Origin: Bacteroidales bacterium
GTDB lineage: Bacteria > Bacteroidota > Bacteroidia > Bacteroidales > P3
Reading direction: 5' to 3'
DNA: 18,230 bases
Assembly: GCA_017545365.1 (NCBI GenBank)
Contig: JAFWOP010000079.1
Coordinates: forward strand, 1 to 18,230
The notes under the pieces are model-generated. The model saw only the letters and a list, made by a program, of their open reading frames with translations, was not told where the DNA came from and ran no database searches. Below are positions 6,401 to 13,388 of this stretch, one piece after another; position 1 is the stretch's first letter; the number at the start of each line of letters is the position of its first letter. Position numbers and translations under genes: made by a program.

Positions 6401-9398
6401 AACCTACCATGTGGCGGTGCCGTTTGTGCATAAGAAACTGGATGTGCAGATAGTGACCTTCCGCGACAAGCTCACGCCGGGTGAGAAGGAGCAATGGACC
6501 ATCAAGGTGTCGCCCAAACACGAGGCCGACGGCTCTATTCCCACGGCAGCCCTGCTACTGGGCATGTACGATGCGGCGTTGGACAACTACGGCTACGGCG
6601 GCAACTCGTTCACGTGGCTCCCGTGGCTGAGCAACGACTCCCGTTATGCACCGGGTATGACAATCGCCATCCCGTGGCATTATTGCGCATACAACGACCT
6701 TCTTATAGATGGGAGAATTTACAGGTATGAGGGCAAGGAGCCTGGCGGATGGATTTTCTCCGCCCTCAACCATCGTGGATGGCAGTGGAGAAGGAGCATG
6801 TCGAAAAGCAAGATGGTGATGCCGGGCACGTCGATAGTCTCGGTGGGTGGCATAGGCTACAGCGACGACGCCGCCACAGCCCGTGGCGAAAGCGGCATGG
6901 TGACCATGTCGGCTAATGCACGTAAGCGTGCCGCAGCCAAGAGCTATGAATCAGAAGAACTTGTAGCTGAGATGGCGGTTATCAACGACATTGTCGTTGT
7001 GGAGAATGACGTGGAAATGGAAGAATCGGCGTTTTCATCCAGTAAGTCCAGTAAGGTCAGCGGTGCTGAAAAACCATATATCCGCACCAACCTCAGCACC
7101 TTGGCATTCTTCGAGCCTACCCTGCGTACCGACAAAGACGGCACGGTGAGCTACAGCTTCACCGCCCCCGACCTGCTGACACAATGGAATGTGAAGGGGC
7201 TGGCGTGGACTCCAGAGCTGGCGACCGGCCAGTTGGAGCGCCAACTGATTACGCGCAAGGAGTTGATGGTTCAGCCCAATATGCCGCGCTTCCTGCGCGA
7301 GGGCGACACCGCCACCCTGATGGCCAAGGTGATGAACCTCACCGACAGCGACCTAACGGTGAAAGTGGACTTCTCATTTATAATTGCGAATGGGGCATCG
7401 AGAATCGAGAATCATCCGGGTGCGGCAGCAAATTCTCAATTCTCAATTCTCAATTCTCAATTAATAACGGTTCCCGCCCACGGCACGGTGCCGGTGCTGT
7501 TCCCTGTCACCGTCCCTGTGGGCGGCACGGTGGCAACCTACAAGTATGTTGCCACCGCCACGCACCATAGCGACGCCGAGCAAGGCCCCCTGCCGCTGCT
7601 CACCAACCGGCAGGCCGTCACCCAGTCGGTGAGCATGTATATGAACGGCAAGGGAACCAAGCAATACACTATGCGCATTCCCACCTCCACGACGGCACAG
7701 CCCGTCAGCTTCTCCGTCGAATACACCGCCAACCCCATCTGGCTCGCCATCCAGTCGCTGCCCTTTATGAGCGAGTGCAGCAATCCGTCGAACATCTACC
7801 TCTTCAACAGCTATTATGTGAACACCGTGGGCAAGACCATCGCCGACCAGTACCCCGAACTGAAACATTGCGCCGTGGGTGCCATCGAGGAGAACAGCCC
7901 ACTCTTCCGCAACAGCGACATCAGGCAGACCCTCCTCGACGAGACACCGTGGCTGCGGTCGGGTACCAGCGAGGTGGAACGGCTGAAGAACATAGCCCAC
8001 TTCTACGACCCCGAGGAGCTGCAGCGGCAGTGCTCCGAGACAGTCAGCAAGTTGCAGAAGGCACAGCGTGGCGACGGCGGCTGGTCGTGGATGCCCGACG
8101 GACGCTACAGCAGCACTTACGTCACCCAGTATATCCTGAAAGGCTTAGGCAATATGCAAGATGCACCGTCGAGGATAAAGAACCGCGCCTTGGCATACGT
8201 CGACAAGGAGGCCTATAAGGACTACCTTGATTGGATGAAATATTTGCAGAAGCACCCCAACAGCCAGTGTAAGCCCATCATGCTCGACTACCTCTATACG
8301 CGGAGCTATTATACCGACAAGAAACTCACCGCCGACCATCAGAAGGCCTTCGACTACTTCTACGGCAACGCCAAGCAACGTTACTCCGACTACACCTCGC
8401 TCTACGACCAAGCCCTGCTTGCCCTCGTCTTCCACCGGCATGGCGACACCAAACTGGCAAAAGAAATGGTCGAACGCATCAGACAGAAAGCCCTCTACAG
8501 CGACGAGATGGGCATGTACTGGCGCGACAACCGTGCGGGCTATTTCTACTACCAACGCCCCGTGGAGACGCAAGCCCTGCTGATAGAGACCTTCCGCGAG
8601 GTGCTGCCCGCCGACACCCTCTCCGTCGCACAGATGCAGCAGTGGCTGCTCAAGCAAAAGCAGACCACCCGCTGGAGCTCCGACATTGCCACCCTCCGCG
8701 CCATACAGTCGCTGATGCCTGTAGAAACTAAAAACGATAAGCTAAAAACTAAAATGGAAGATGCCGTCGTTGTGCGCGGCAAGGCCTTGACCGACACCTT
8801 GCATATAGCCGTGGCGGACGGCTCGGCTGGGTACTTGCGTCACACCTATCGTGGTGACAGCCTTGCACGCCTAACCAACTCCAACAGCGTTTCGGCAACC
8901 ATTGTGCGACCCAACAAGGGCATCAGCTGGGGTGCGCTCTACTACCAGTACACCGAGCAGATGGACAAGGTACCCGCCTCCGAGACGGGCATCACCCTCG
9001 AGCGGATGCTCTATAGGATTGAGGCCGACGGCTCGCTGACTGAACTGAAAAACGGTGTGAATATCTCAGTGGGCGACCGTCTGCGTGTGAGGCTGAATGT
9101 CTCGTGCGACCGCGCCCTGGAGTATGTGGAGCTGAAAGAGTTCCGTGCCGCCTGTCTGGAACCAGTCAGCACCGCCTCGGGCTGGGTGTGGGGTTGGGGC
9201 CTCAGCTACTATGTGGCAGTCAACAACAGTCACAATGCCGTCTACATAGACCGCATGGAGAAAGGCAAATACACTATTGATGTCGACTACTACGTCACCA
9301 ACCCCGGCACCTTCACCCTTGCCCCCTCCGTGCTGCAATGCCTCTACGCCCCCGAGTTCCGCGCCACCAGCCGCGGCCAAAGAATAACAGTGAAATAG
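3486..9398 (+). CDS. Alpha-2-macroglobulin family protein without thioester
   Basis: A 1970-residue exported protein; the signal peptide ends near residue 20 (MLSAQ), with no lipobox, unlike lipoprotein YfhM. Order: helical N-terminal region; a CnaB/carboxypeptidase-regulatory-like beta domain about 412-455 (SGYVVDYVTGEPIA); MG2 domain from about 507 (RPVYRPGDTLQF); further MG domains; a low-complexity, bait-like linker about 1115-1195; the A2M domain from about 1206 (FFEPTLRTDKDG, then WNVKGLAW); an alpha-helical thioester-type domain about 1420-1720; a C-terminal beta domain. Family members trap proteases by conformational change. The usual CxEQ thioester is replaced by ECSNPS (Cys1431; Glu and Gln lost), so covalent trapping is not expected. 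Two inserts (about 1302-1327 and 1746-1758) are encoded by heptamer repeats. No pbpC neighbour is seen. Family assignment is firm; the role (protection from proteases) is inferred. Confidence 0.93.
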   Translation: MKRVFFLAAFHLAMVGMLSAQGTTDVYYRIEKLIYKQRYADAYQVSDSLRADAMSRVKAGQVDPMVSRQLLTATWYMERAAINYQEDVVDSSMARFRAILPYLTPEDRCLCRLFLGNIDSALVDTLSLRDIPNSQIAAFCTAPKDVRFNTTPTMYDLVMQLAIMNVPLKRKIELQRQLTEWYRSRPTKENINLTLYNELALLDYLTDQPNKTTAYRKHLTQECLNRYRWTGNEQLALLYDDLAGYSELDSDYVGAVVYCDSAIGRWPKSRGGVDCANRKREIQMVKIETEIASASPAGRDILMTIKTRNVENLYYRVIAYPEWYKNCYENDAKIRTRLMKERVLKSWSQTFTLPKDYKYYSHYGYVPQLSPGRYMLLVSPTKDFTGHGFCVQSFTVSAAVFVLMSSVQDSLSGYVVDYVTGEPIARQQVQVQRYKKYSDEKYTTVATAVTDAKGFFSTFVKKERKDYYYYDYRLLTRYKGLDVTAEQSLWSGMKDTGRFVNKIILDRPVYRPGDTLQFMLVEGRVVNNRDGRAVVGDRVMVDLRDVNSKTIDTLLGVTDAYGSLSGTFVIPANALPGYFNIWAYSTKTNNRVIRKGFPVEAYKQPKFTVTLNGVDRKDAEGHSIAPALGDSLVVEGLAASYTQVPVSGAKVVYSVTRTQMHPWWRRWYWDMPVSEAAVLVSDSLVTDAEGQFRIAFVAEPDSNIELSTKPCFTYEVRVDVTDINGETHSQSHALNAGYENSYITLSLPEQVTELNSVEYKYCDLNGTPLKGNVTLTIERLREPDSPWLSHGQIRPGVRHTISKEEFHKRFPLTPYNYEEEKMSNWPVEKRVYDTRLRCEGLNGNKVPLPVLEAGVYRVRVALDGTSGQQVGDEAVVVYTPRTSSRVHCMDLLWSDISATEARVGDTVVLRFGSRHKNVQVAYELMCDDKRLERRLLRVDNSISMLRIPVSETMLGGFDISLCAVQEGRTSELTYHVAVPFVHKKLDVQIVTFRDKLTPGEKEQWTIKVSPKHEADGSIPTAALLLGMYDAALDNYGYGGNSFTWLPWLSNDSRYAPGMTIAIPWHYCAYNDLLIDGRIYRYEGKEPGGWIFSALNHRGWQWRRSMSKSKMVMPGTSIVSVGGIGYSDDAATARGESGMVTMSANARKRAAAKSYESEELVAEMAVINDIVVVENDVEMEESAFSSSKSSKVSGAEKPYIRTNLSTLAFFEPTLRTDKDGTVSYSFTAPDLLTQWNVKGLAWTPELATGQLERQLITRKELMVQPNMPRFLREGDTATLMAKVMNLTDSDLTVKVDFSFIIANGASRIENHPGAAANSQFSILNSQLITVPAHGTVPVLFPVTVPVGGTVATYKYVATATHHSDAEQGPLPLLTNRQAVTQSVSMYMNGKGTKQYTMRIPTSTTAQPVSFSVEYTANPIWLAIQSLPFMSECSNPSNIYLFNSYYVNTVGKTIADQYPELKHCAVGAIEENSPLFRNSDIRQTLLDETPWLRSGTSEVERLKNIAHFYDPEELQRQCSETVSKLQKAQRGDGGWSWMPDGRYSSTYVTQYILKGLGNMQDAPSRIKNRALAYVDKEAYKDYLDWMKYLQKHPNSQCKPIMLDYLYTRSYYTDKKLTADHQKAFDYFYGNAKQRYSDYTSLYDQALLALVFHRHGDTKLAKEMVERIRQKALYSDEMGMYWRDNRAGYFYYQRPVETQALLIETFREVLPADTLSVAQMQQWLLKQKQTTRWSSDIATLRAIQSLMPVETKNDKLKTKMEDAVVVRGKALTDTLHIAVADGSAGYLRHTYRGDSLARLTNSNSVSATIVRPNKGISWGALYYQYTEQMDKVPASETGITLERMLYRIEADGSLTELKNGVNISVGDRLRVRLNVSCDRALEYVELKEFRAACLEPVSTASGWVWGWGLSYYVAVNNSHNAVYIDRMEKGKYTIDVDYYVTNPGTFTLAPSVLQCLYAPEFRATSRGQRITVK
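7400..7459. repeat. Heptamer-repeat hairpin element inside the macroglobulin gene (copy A)
   Basis: Two tandem GAGAATC units (7400-7413) are followed by a 19-nt loop (7413-7431) and four perfect tandem ATTCTCA units (7432-7459). The arms pair over 13 bp with one mismatch (7400-7412 with 7432-7444). The loop contains ATCCGnGnnCGGnAGC, shared with copy B at 18029-18088. The element is translated in frame as part of the protein (residues such as NSQFSILNSQL). Confidence 0.8.
8723..8757. repeat. Degenerate AAAAACT heptamer array inside the macroglobulin gene
   Basis: Five consecutive 7-base units can be read here, close to AAAAACT, encoding a lysine-rich KNDKLKTKM segment. The same heptamer, and its complement, occur around the porQ start (12284-12342). 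The base composition is far more A-rich than the surrounding coding sequence. Confidence 0.6.
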
Positions 9399-9717
9399 AA
9401 ATGACGGATGGGATAGAAGGGATAGCCGGAATAGTATAATCTATCAACGCTATCCCCTTTATCCAATCCCTCCTAACCCCGTCCCGCAGCGGGTTCGCCG
9501 CAAGTCTATCATAATAACACCTTTTCCTCTTATCGTCAACAATATATCCTCACGTTTTATACACTGTAAAAGAGTCTAAATAGTGTGGAAGTGGTGTCAT
9601 AGTGGTGTAGAAATGATGGGCATTCCCTGGCTCGGCAGCGAGGCTGTTCTTAACTGTGGCATTGCGGACATGGAGGGGCGGCATTTGTTAAGTTGTTATG
9701 AGAAACGTACTTTTTTC
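9399..9717. other. Non-coding stretch between the macroglobulin gene and the kdd promoter
   Basis: No supported gene. At 9410-9436 three units with 9-bp period resemble GGGATAGAA, and at 9450-9470 complementary units (CTATCCC...TTATCC) follow, giving an imperfect long hairpin just after the stop codon, a candidate transcript end. Near 9580-9610 short GTGG-rich repeats (TAGTGTGG, TAGTGGTGT) occur. An antisense frame across 9650-9904 has a hydrophobic segment but mostly overlaps the start of kdd and is judged spurious. Confidence 0.6.
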
Positions 9718-9747
9718 TTGCCGTTTCGAAAAAAAAGCGTATCTTTG
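9718..9747 (+). promoter_or_regulatory. Promoter for the kdd-kamA run
   Basis: TTG at 9718-9720 and TATCTTTG at 9740-9747, spaced by 19 bases, match the Bacteroidota consensus (TTTG, 19-21 bases, TAnnTTTG) very well. The spacer holds eight A (9729-9736). Transcription should begin near 9754, leaving a leader of about 60 A/T-rich bases before the ATG at 9813. Confidence 0.8.
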
Positions 9748-9812
9748 TACGTTTAAAACGCTGTTTGTTTTTAAATACAATATTAATTATCAATAACATA
9801 AAACTAATTAGT

Positions 9813-10886
9813 ATGCAACCAAAAGGCAACAAGTACGGCACACACCGTGTCATTGAACCCAAGGGCGTTCTTCCGCAGCCCGCGAACAAGTTGGACAACA
9901 ACATGGACGTTCTCTACGACAATGAGATTCTCATCGACGTGCAAACCCTCAACATCGACTCCGCTTCGTTTACCGACATCCACAACTATGCCAAGCAGCA
10001 GGCCGGTGAAGGCGCAAGCCAGGAGAAAATCATGGAAGAGGTGAAGAAGGAGATGTTCTTGAATGTCGAGCTGCAGGGCAAGCACCGCAACCGTCGTACC
10101 GGTTCGGGTGGTATGCTCCTCGGTAAGGTGGAGAAGATTGGCGACGCTCTGAAGGGTAAGATTGACCTGAAGGAAGGCGACCGTATAGCCACCCTCGTTT
10201 CGTTGAGCCTCACGCCGCTGCGCATCGACGAGATTAAGGAAATCCGTCCCGACGTCGACCAGGTCGATATCAAGGGTAAGGCTATTCTCTTCGAGAGCGG
10301 CATCTATGCCAAGATTCCTACCGATATGCCTGAGAAACTGGCCCTGAGTGCCCTCGATGTGGCTGGCGCCCCCGCACAGACCGCCAAGCTCTGCCAGTAT
10401 GGCCAGACCGTTGTTATCCTCGGTGCTGGTGGCAAGAGCGGTATGCTCTGCTGCTACGAGGCTAAGAAACGTGTGGGTGTGACCGGTAAGGTTATCGGCA
10501 TTGCCAACAGCCCCAAGAGCACCCAGCGTATCAAGGACCTCGGCTTCTGCGACATCGTGGAGAGTGCCGCTGGCATGACCCCCGTCCAGGTGTACGAGTT
10601 GGTTGAGAAGCTGACCGACGGCAAGATGGCCGACGTCACCATCAACTGCGTGAATGTGCCTGACCAAGAGATGACCGCCGTGCTCTGCACCAAGGATGAC
10701 GGTATCGTCTACTTCTTCTCGATGGCCACCAGCTTCACCAAGGCCAGCCTCGGCGCCGAAGGTATCGGCAGCGACGTGAACATGATTATGGGTAACGGCT
10801 ACACCAAAGGCCACGCCGAGTTCACCCTGCAGGAACTCCGCGAGAGCCCCGAGCTGCGCAAGATTTTCGAAGAACTCTACGCTTAA
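9813..10886 (+). CDS. kdd: L-erythro-3,5-diaminohexanoate dehydrogenase
   Basis: A 357-residue cytoplasmic enzyme of lysine fermentation: it oxidatively deaminates L-erythro-3,5-diaminohexanoate to 5-amino-3-oxohexanoate with NAD(P)+, releasing ammonia. The N-terminus (GTHRVIEPKGVLPQ, then DNEILIDVQTLNIDSASF) is highly characteristic of Kdd, and GAGGKSG at residues 204-210 is the nucleotide-binding loop of the Rossmann fold. Length is slightly above the roughly 345 residues I recall for the family. The ATG at 9813 is chosen because homologues begin with a short leader before GTHRVIEP and because an upstream in-frame TTG lies only about 10 bases from the predicted transcription start. kamA follows 125 bases downstream across a CTAG array and a GC-rich hairpin. 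The other pathway genes are not present here. Confidence 0.95.
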   Translation: MQPKGNKYGTHRVIEPKGVLPQPANKLDNNMDVLYDNEILIDVQTLNIDSASFTDIHNYAKQQAGEGASQEKIMEEVKKEMFLNVELQGKHRNRRTGSGGMLLGKVEKIGDALKGKIDLKEGDRIATLVSLSLTPLRIDEIKEIRPDVDQVDIKGKAILFESGIYAKIPTDMPEKLALSALDVAGAPAQTAKLCQYGQTVVILGAGGKSGMLCCYEAKKRVGVTGKVIGIANSPKSTQRIKDLGFCDIVESAAGMTPVQVYELVEKLTDGKMADVTINCVNVPDQEMTAVLCTKDDGIVYFFSMATSFTKASLGAEGIGSDVNMIMGNGYTKGHAEFTLQELRESPELRKIFEELYA

Positions 10887-10936
10887 CTAGAGTACCTAGT
10901 AATACTAGTAAGACTAGTGATACTAGAGAACACTAG
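10887..10936. repeat. CTAG array with 9-bp period
   Basis: CTAG begins at 10887, 10896, 10905, 10914 and 10923 (exactly 9 bases apart), then at 10933 and 10953. Units resemble CTAGTAATA and several form the palindrome ACTAGT. The array begins at the base following the kdd stop codon. Confidence 0.75.
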
Positions 10937-10954
10937 TTGTGCACGACACACACT

Positions 10955-10987
10955 AGCCTGCGGGCAGGGGAGACCCTCCCGCAGGCT
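10955..10987 (+). terminator. GC-rich hairpin between kdd and kamA (partial terminator or mRNA stabiliser)
   Basis: AGCCTGCGGG (10955-10964) pairs perfectly with CCCGCAGGCT (10978-10987); inside, AGGG and CCCT can pair around a GAGA loop. There is no T-run after it. Because no promoter is evident before kamA, I read it as an intercistronic hairpin that could set the kdd:kamA ratio or protect the upstream message, not as a full terminator. Confidence 0.55.
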
Positions 10988-11011
10988 CCAAGGACAAATA
11001 ACACTAAAGAT

Positions 11012-12262
11012 ATGAAAGTTAACCGCAGAAAAGAGCTTTTCCCCAACGTCACTGACGAGCAGTGGAACGATTGGAAATGGCAAGTCAAGAACCGTATTGA
11101 GACCTACGAGCAGCTGAGCCAGTATTTCACCTTCGAACCCGAAGAGGCCGAAGGCATCAAGCAGGCTTTGGCCAAATTCCGTATGGCCATCACTCCCTAC
11201 TACCTCAGCCTCATCGACCCCAACGACCCTTACGACCCCATCCGCCGTCAGGCCATTCCGCAGGGCGCCGAGTGCAATATTGCCCCTGCCGACCTGAACG
11301 ACCCGCTGCATGAGGACGAGGATTCGCCCGCTCCCGGACTGACCCACCGCTACCCGGACCGTGTGCTGTTCCTCATCACCGACATGTGCTCGATGTACTG
11401 CCGCCACTGCACCCGCCGTCGTTTCGCCGGTCAGAAGGACGACGAGAGCCCCAGCGAGCGTATCGAGAAGTGCCTCGCCTATATCGAGCGTACCCCAGAG
11501 GTCCGCGACGTGCTGCTCAGTGGCGGCGACGCCCTGATGGTGAGCGACAAGAAGCTCGAATACATCATCCAGCGTCTGCGTGCTATCCCGCATGTGGAAA
11601 TCGTGCGTATCGGCAGCCGTACGCCTGTGGTGTGCCCCCAGCGCATCACCGACGACCTCTGCAATATGCTGAAGAAATACCACCCCATCTGGCTCAACAC
11701 CCATTTCAACCACCCCAACGAGATGACCCCCGAGGCACAGGCTGCCGTGGCCAAGCTGGCCGACGCTGGCATCCCCCTCGGCAACCAGACTGTGCTGCTG
11801 CGCGGCGTGAACGACTGCGTGCATGTGATGAAGAAACTGATGCACGAGCTGGTGCGTAACCGTGTGCGCCCGTACTATATCTACCAGTGCGACCTGTCGA
11901 TGGGATTGGAGCATTTCCGCACGCCCGTCAGCAAGGGCATCGAGATTATCGAGAACCTGCGCGGACATACCAGCGGTTATGCCGTGCCTACCTTCGTGGT
12001 CGACGCTCCCGGCGGCGGTGGCAAGACCCCTGTGATGCCCCAGTACGTCATCTCGCAGAGCCCCGACAAGGTCATTCTCCGCAATTTCGAAGGCGTTATC
12101 ACCACGTATACCGAGCCCCGCGAATATCACGAGGAGTGCCACTGCGAGGCCTGTGAGGCCAAGCGTCGAGTGGACGAAGGTGTCGCCTCGTTGCTTGAGA
12201 CCGACCGTATGGCTCTCGAGCCCAAGCACCTTATGCGTCACGAGCGCAACAAGAAGAAATAA
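11012..12262 (+). CDS. kamA: Lysine 2,3-aminomutase
   Basis: A 416-residue radical SAM, PLP-dependent enzyme that converts L-lysine to L-beta-lysine, the first step of lysine fermentation (or, in other organisms, of osmolyte synthesis). The radical SAM cluster motif CSMYCRHC has Cys126, Cys130 and Cys133. Lys338 in GGGGKTPV is the expected PLP-binding lysine. Zinc-site cysteines appear as Cys269 and Cys376, Cys378, Cys381 (CHCEAC). All are shifted by exactly one from the numbering I recall for the 416-residue Clostridium subterminale enzyme, so the protein is complete. ATG at 11012 gives the family N-terminus (KVNRRKELFPNV). Association with kdd favours the fermentative role. A full-length antisense frame exists but looks like a codon-bias shadow. 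Confidence 0.97.
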   Translation: MKVNRRKELFPNVTDEQWNDWKWQVKNRIETYEQLSQYFTFEPEEAEGIKQALAKFRMAITPYYLSLIDPNDPYDPIRRQAIPQGAECNIAPADLNDPLHEDEDSPAPGLTHRYPDRVLFLITDMCSMYCRHCTRRRFAGQKDDESPSERIEKCLAYIERTPEVRDVLLSGGDALMVSDKKLEYIIQRLRAIPHVEIVRIGSRTPVVCPQRITDDLCNMLKKYHPIWLNTHFNHPNEMTPEAQAAVAKLADAGIPLGNQTVLLRGVNDCVHVMKKLMHELVRNRVRPYYIYQCDLSMGLEHFRTPVSKGIEIIENLRGHTSGYAVPTFVVDAPGGGGKTPVMPQYVISQSPDKVILRNFEGVITTYTEPREYHEECHCEACEAKRRVDEGVASLLETDRMALEPKHLMRHERNKKK

Positions 12263-12283
12263 TCTTGAGGAAGGCGAAGACTA

Positions 12284-12363
12284 AAAAAGTAAAAACTAAT
12301 AGGTCATGAGGCTTGCTAAGATTGTTTTAGTTTTTAGTTTTTACCTTCTACCTTTTGCCTTAA
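12284..12363. repeat. Heptamer arrays across the start and signal-peptide codons of porQ
   Basis: Before the gene, two units (12284-12297) read AAAAAGT and AAAAACT. Within it, five 7-base units (12329-12363) begin with two AGTTTTT, then ACCTTCT-like units. TAAAAACTAA (12290-12299) pairs perfectly with TTAGTTTTTA (12327-12336), placing the ATG (12306) in a 27-nt loop. The stem is almost all A-U and thus weak. Confidence 0.65.
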
Positions 12364-13337
12364 AGGCACAGGTTGCCGGGCTTACCACCCTGGCAGTGTT
12401 TGACATGCCCACGTCGGCCCGTGCTGCCGGCGTGGGTTTTGATTTCCTCTCAATCTACGACGATGATGTTACGCTGACCCTCGGCAACCCCTCCCTCATC
12501 TCCGACCGCCACCATAGGCGGCTGGCTGTTGGTTTTACCAACCTTTTCAGTGGAGCCAATTTCGGCTCGTTGGCATATGCCTACAACTTCAAGCATCTGG
12601 GTGCTTTCACCTTTGGCTTGATGTACGACAACTTTGGCCGCTTCGACGGCTACGACGAGGCCGACAACCCCATCGGCTCCTTTTCGGTGGCTGACTATGT
12701 CTTCTCCGTCGGTTGGGGTCGTGCCATTGACGACCATGTCACGATAGGGGCCAATTTCAAGCCGGTGGTTTCCCATTATGAGCAATACACGGCAGTGGCC
12801 TTCGGCATTGATTTGGCCGCCACATATATGTCGTTGGACCGCGCCTTTGCAGCCACCTTGATGGGGCGCAACATAGGGGCACAGGTGGTCACCCTGTCGG
12901 GCACTAGAGAACCGCTGCCATTTGAGTTGGCAGTGGCGGGTTCCTACAAGCTGCAGGATGCCCCATTCCGCTTCCTTTTCGCAATCACCGACTTGCAGCG
13001 GTGGGACCTAACCTACAGCGATCCGCTCAACCCCACAACTGTCACCGACCCTTTCACCGGTATCACCACCGGCCCCACTCCCGTTGCCACATTCGCCGAC
13101 AAGCTCTTCCGCCATTTCAATGCCGGAGTGGAACTCACCATCAAGCAGGCTGTCGCCATCCGCTTGGGCTACAGCTATCGCCAGATGGTAGAGATGAAGG
13201 CAGCCGACGCGTTCAACCTTTCGGGCTTCTCCATAGGTGTCGGCATCCACGCCAAGAAGTTCGACTTCGCCTTCTCACACAACGGCTACCACATGGCCCA
13301 GGCCGCCAACCATATCAGCCTGTCGTTTAAGTTATAG
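12306..13337 (+). CDS. porQ: Type IX secretion system protein PorQ
   Basis: A 343-residue outer-membrane-associated protein. Signal peptide: residues about 1-22 (LVFSFYLLPFALKAQ). The mature part starts with the family pattern ARAAGVG...DD...NP and then follows a membrane-beta-barrel rhythm (GLMYDNFGRFDGYDEADN, IGANFKPVVSHYEQYTA, FELAVAGSYKLQDAPFRF, LGYSYRQMVEMK, GFSIGVGI, FAFSHN) to a terminal aromatic-hydrophobic strand ending in Leu, as in the PorP/PorQ-type FadL-like barrels. In Porphyromonas PorQ works with PorU, PorV and PorZ in attaching CTD-bearing cargo to the surface. It lies 43 bases after kamA and 51 before lplA, so it probably shares the kdd-kamA transcript. Its signal-peptide codons are made of 7-bp repeats. 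Separation from other PorV/PorQ-like barrels rests on overall pattern. Confidence 0.88.
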   Translation: MRLAKIVLVFSFYLLPFALKAQVAGLTTLAVFDMPTSARAAGVGFDFLSIYDDDVTLTLGNPSLISDRHHRRLAVGFTNLFSGANFGSLAYAYNFKHLGAFTFGLMYDNFGRFDGYDEADNPIGSFSVADYVFSVGWGRAIDDHVTIGANFKPVVSHYEQYTAVAFGIDLAATYMSLDRAFAATLMGRNIGAQVVTLSGTREPLPFELAVAGSYKLQDAPFRFLFAITDLQRWDLTYSDPLNPTTVTDPFTGITTGPTPVATFADKLFRHFNAGVELTIKQAVAIRLGYSYRQMVEMKAADAFNLSGFSIGVGIHAKKFDFAFSHNGYHMAQAANHISLSFKL

Positions 13338-13360
13338 CCATTAGCGACGGCAACACCCTG

Positions 13361-13388
13361 TCAATCTTCAACTTTTAATTTTAAAGAG
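13361..13388. repeat. Degenerate heptamer array immediately before lplA
   Basis: From 13361 to about 13382 the sequence steps in units of seven (TCAATCT, TCAACTT, TTAATTT), abutting the proposed GTG start of lplA. No complementary arm is seen. It is the weakest member of the heptamer set and could be chance. Confidence 0.4.

Noticed and set aside
9650..9904. Small antisense protein with a hydrophobic segment before kdd
   Set aside because: The hydrophobic part comes from A/T-rich promoter and leader DNA; overlaps kdd and has no ribosome site.
9804..10814. 336-residue antisense reading frame across kdd
   Set aside because: Composition typical of a shadow, and the + strand gene is unmistakable.
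10921..10928. TACTAGAG, identical to the scar left by BioBrick assembly
   Set aside because: It is one unit of a natural imperfect CTAG array; no vector or synthetic part surrounds it.
10883..12241. 452-residue antisense reading frame across kamA
   Set aside because: It mirrors a highly biased GC-rich gene, is dominated by His, Val, Gly, Ala and Asp as complementary-strand frames are, and kamA is certain.
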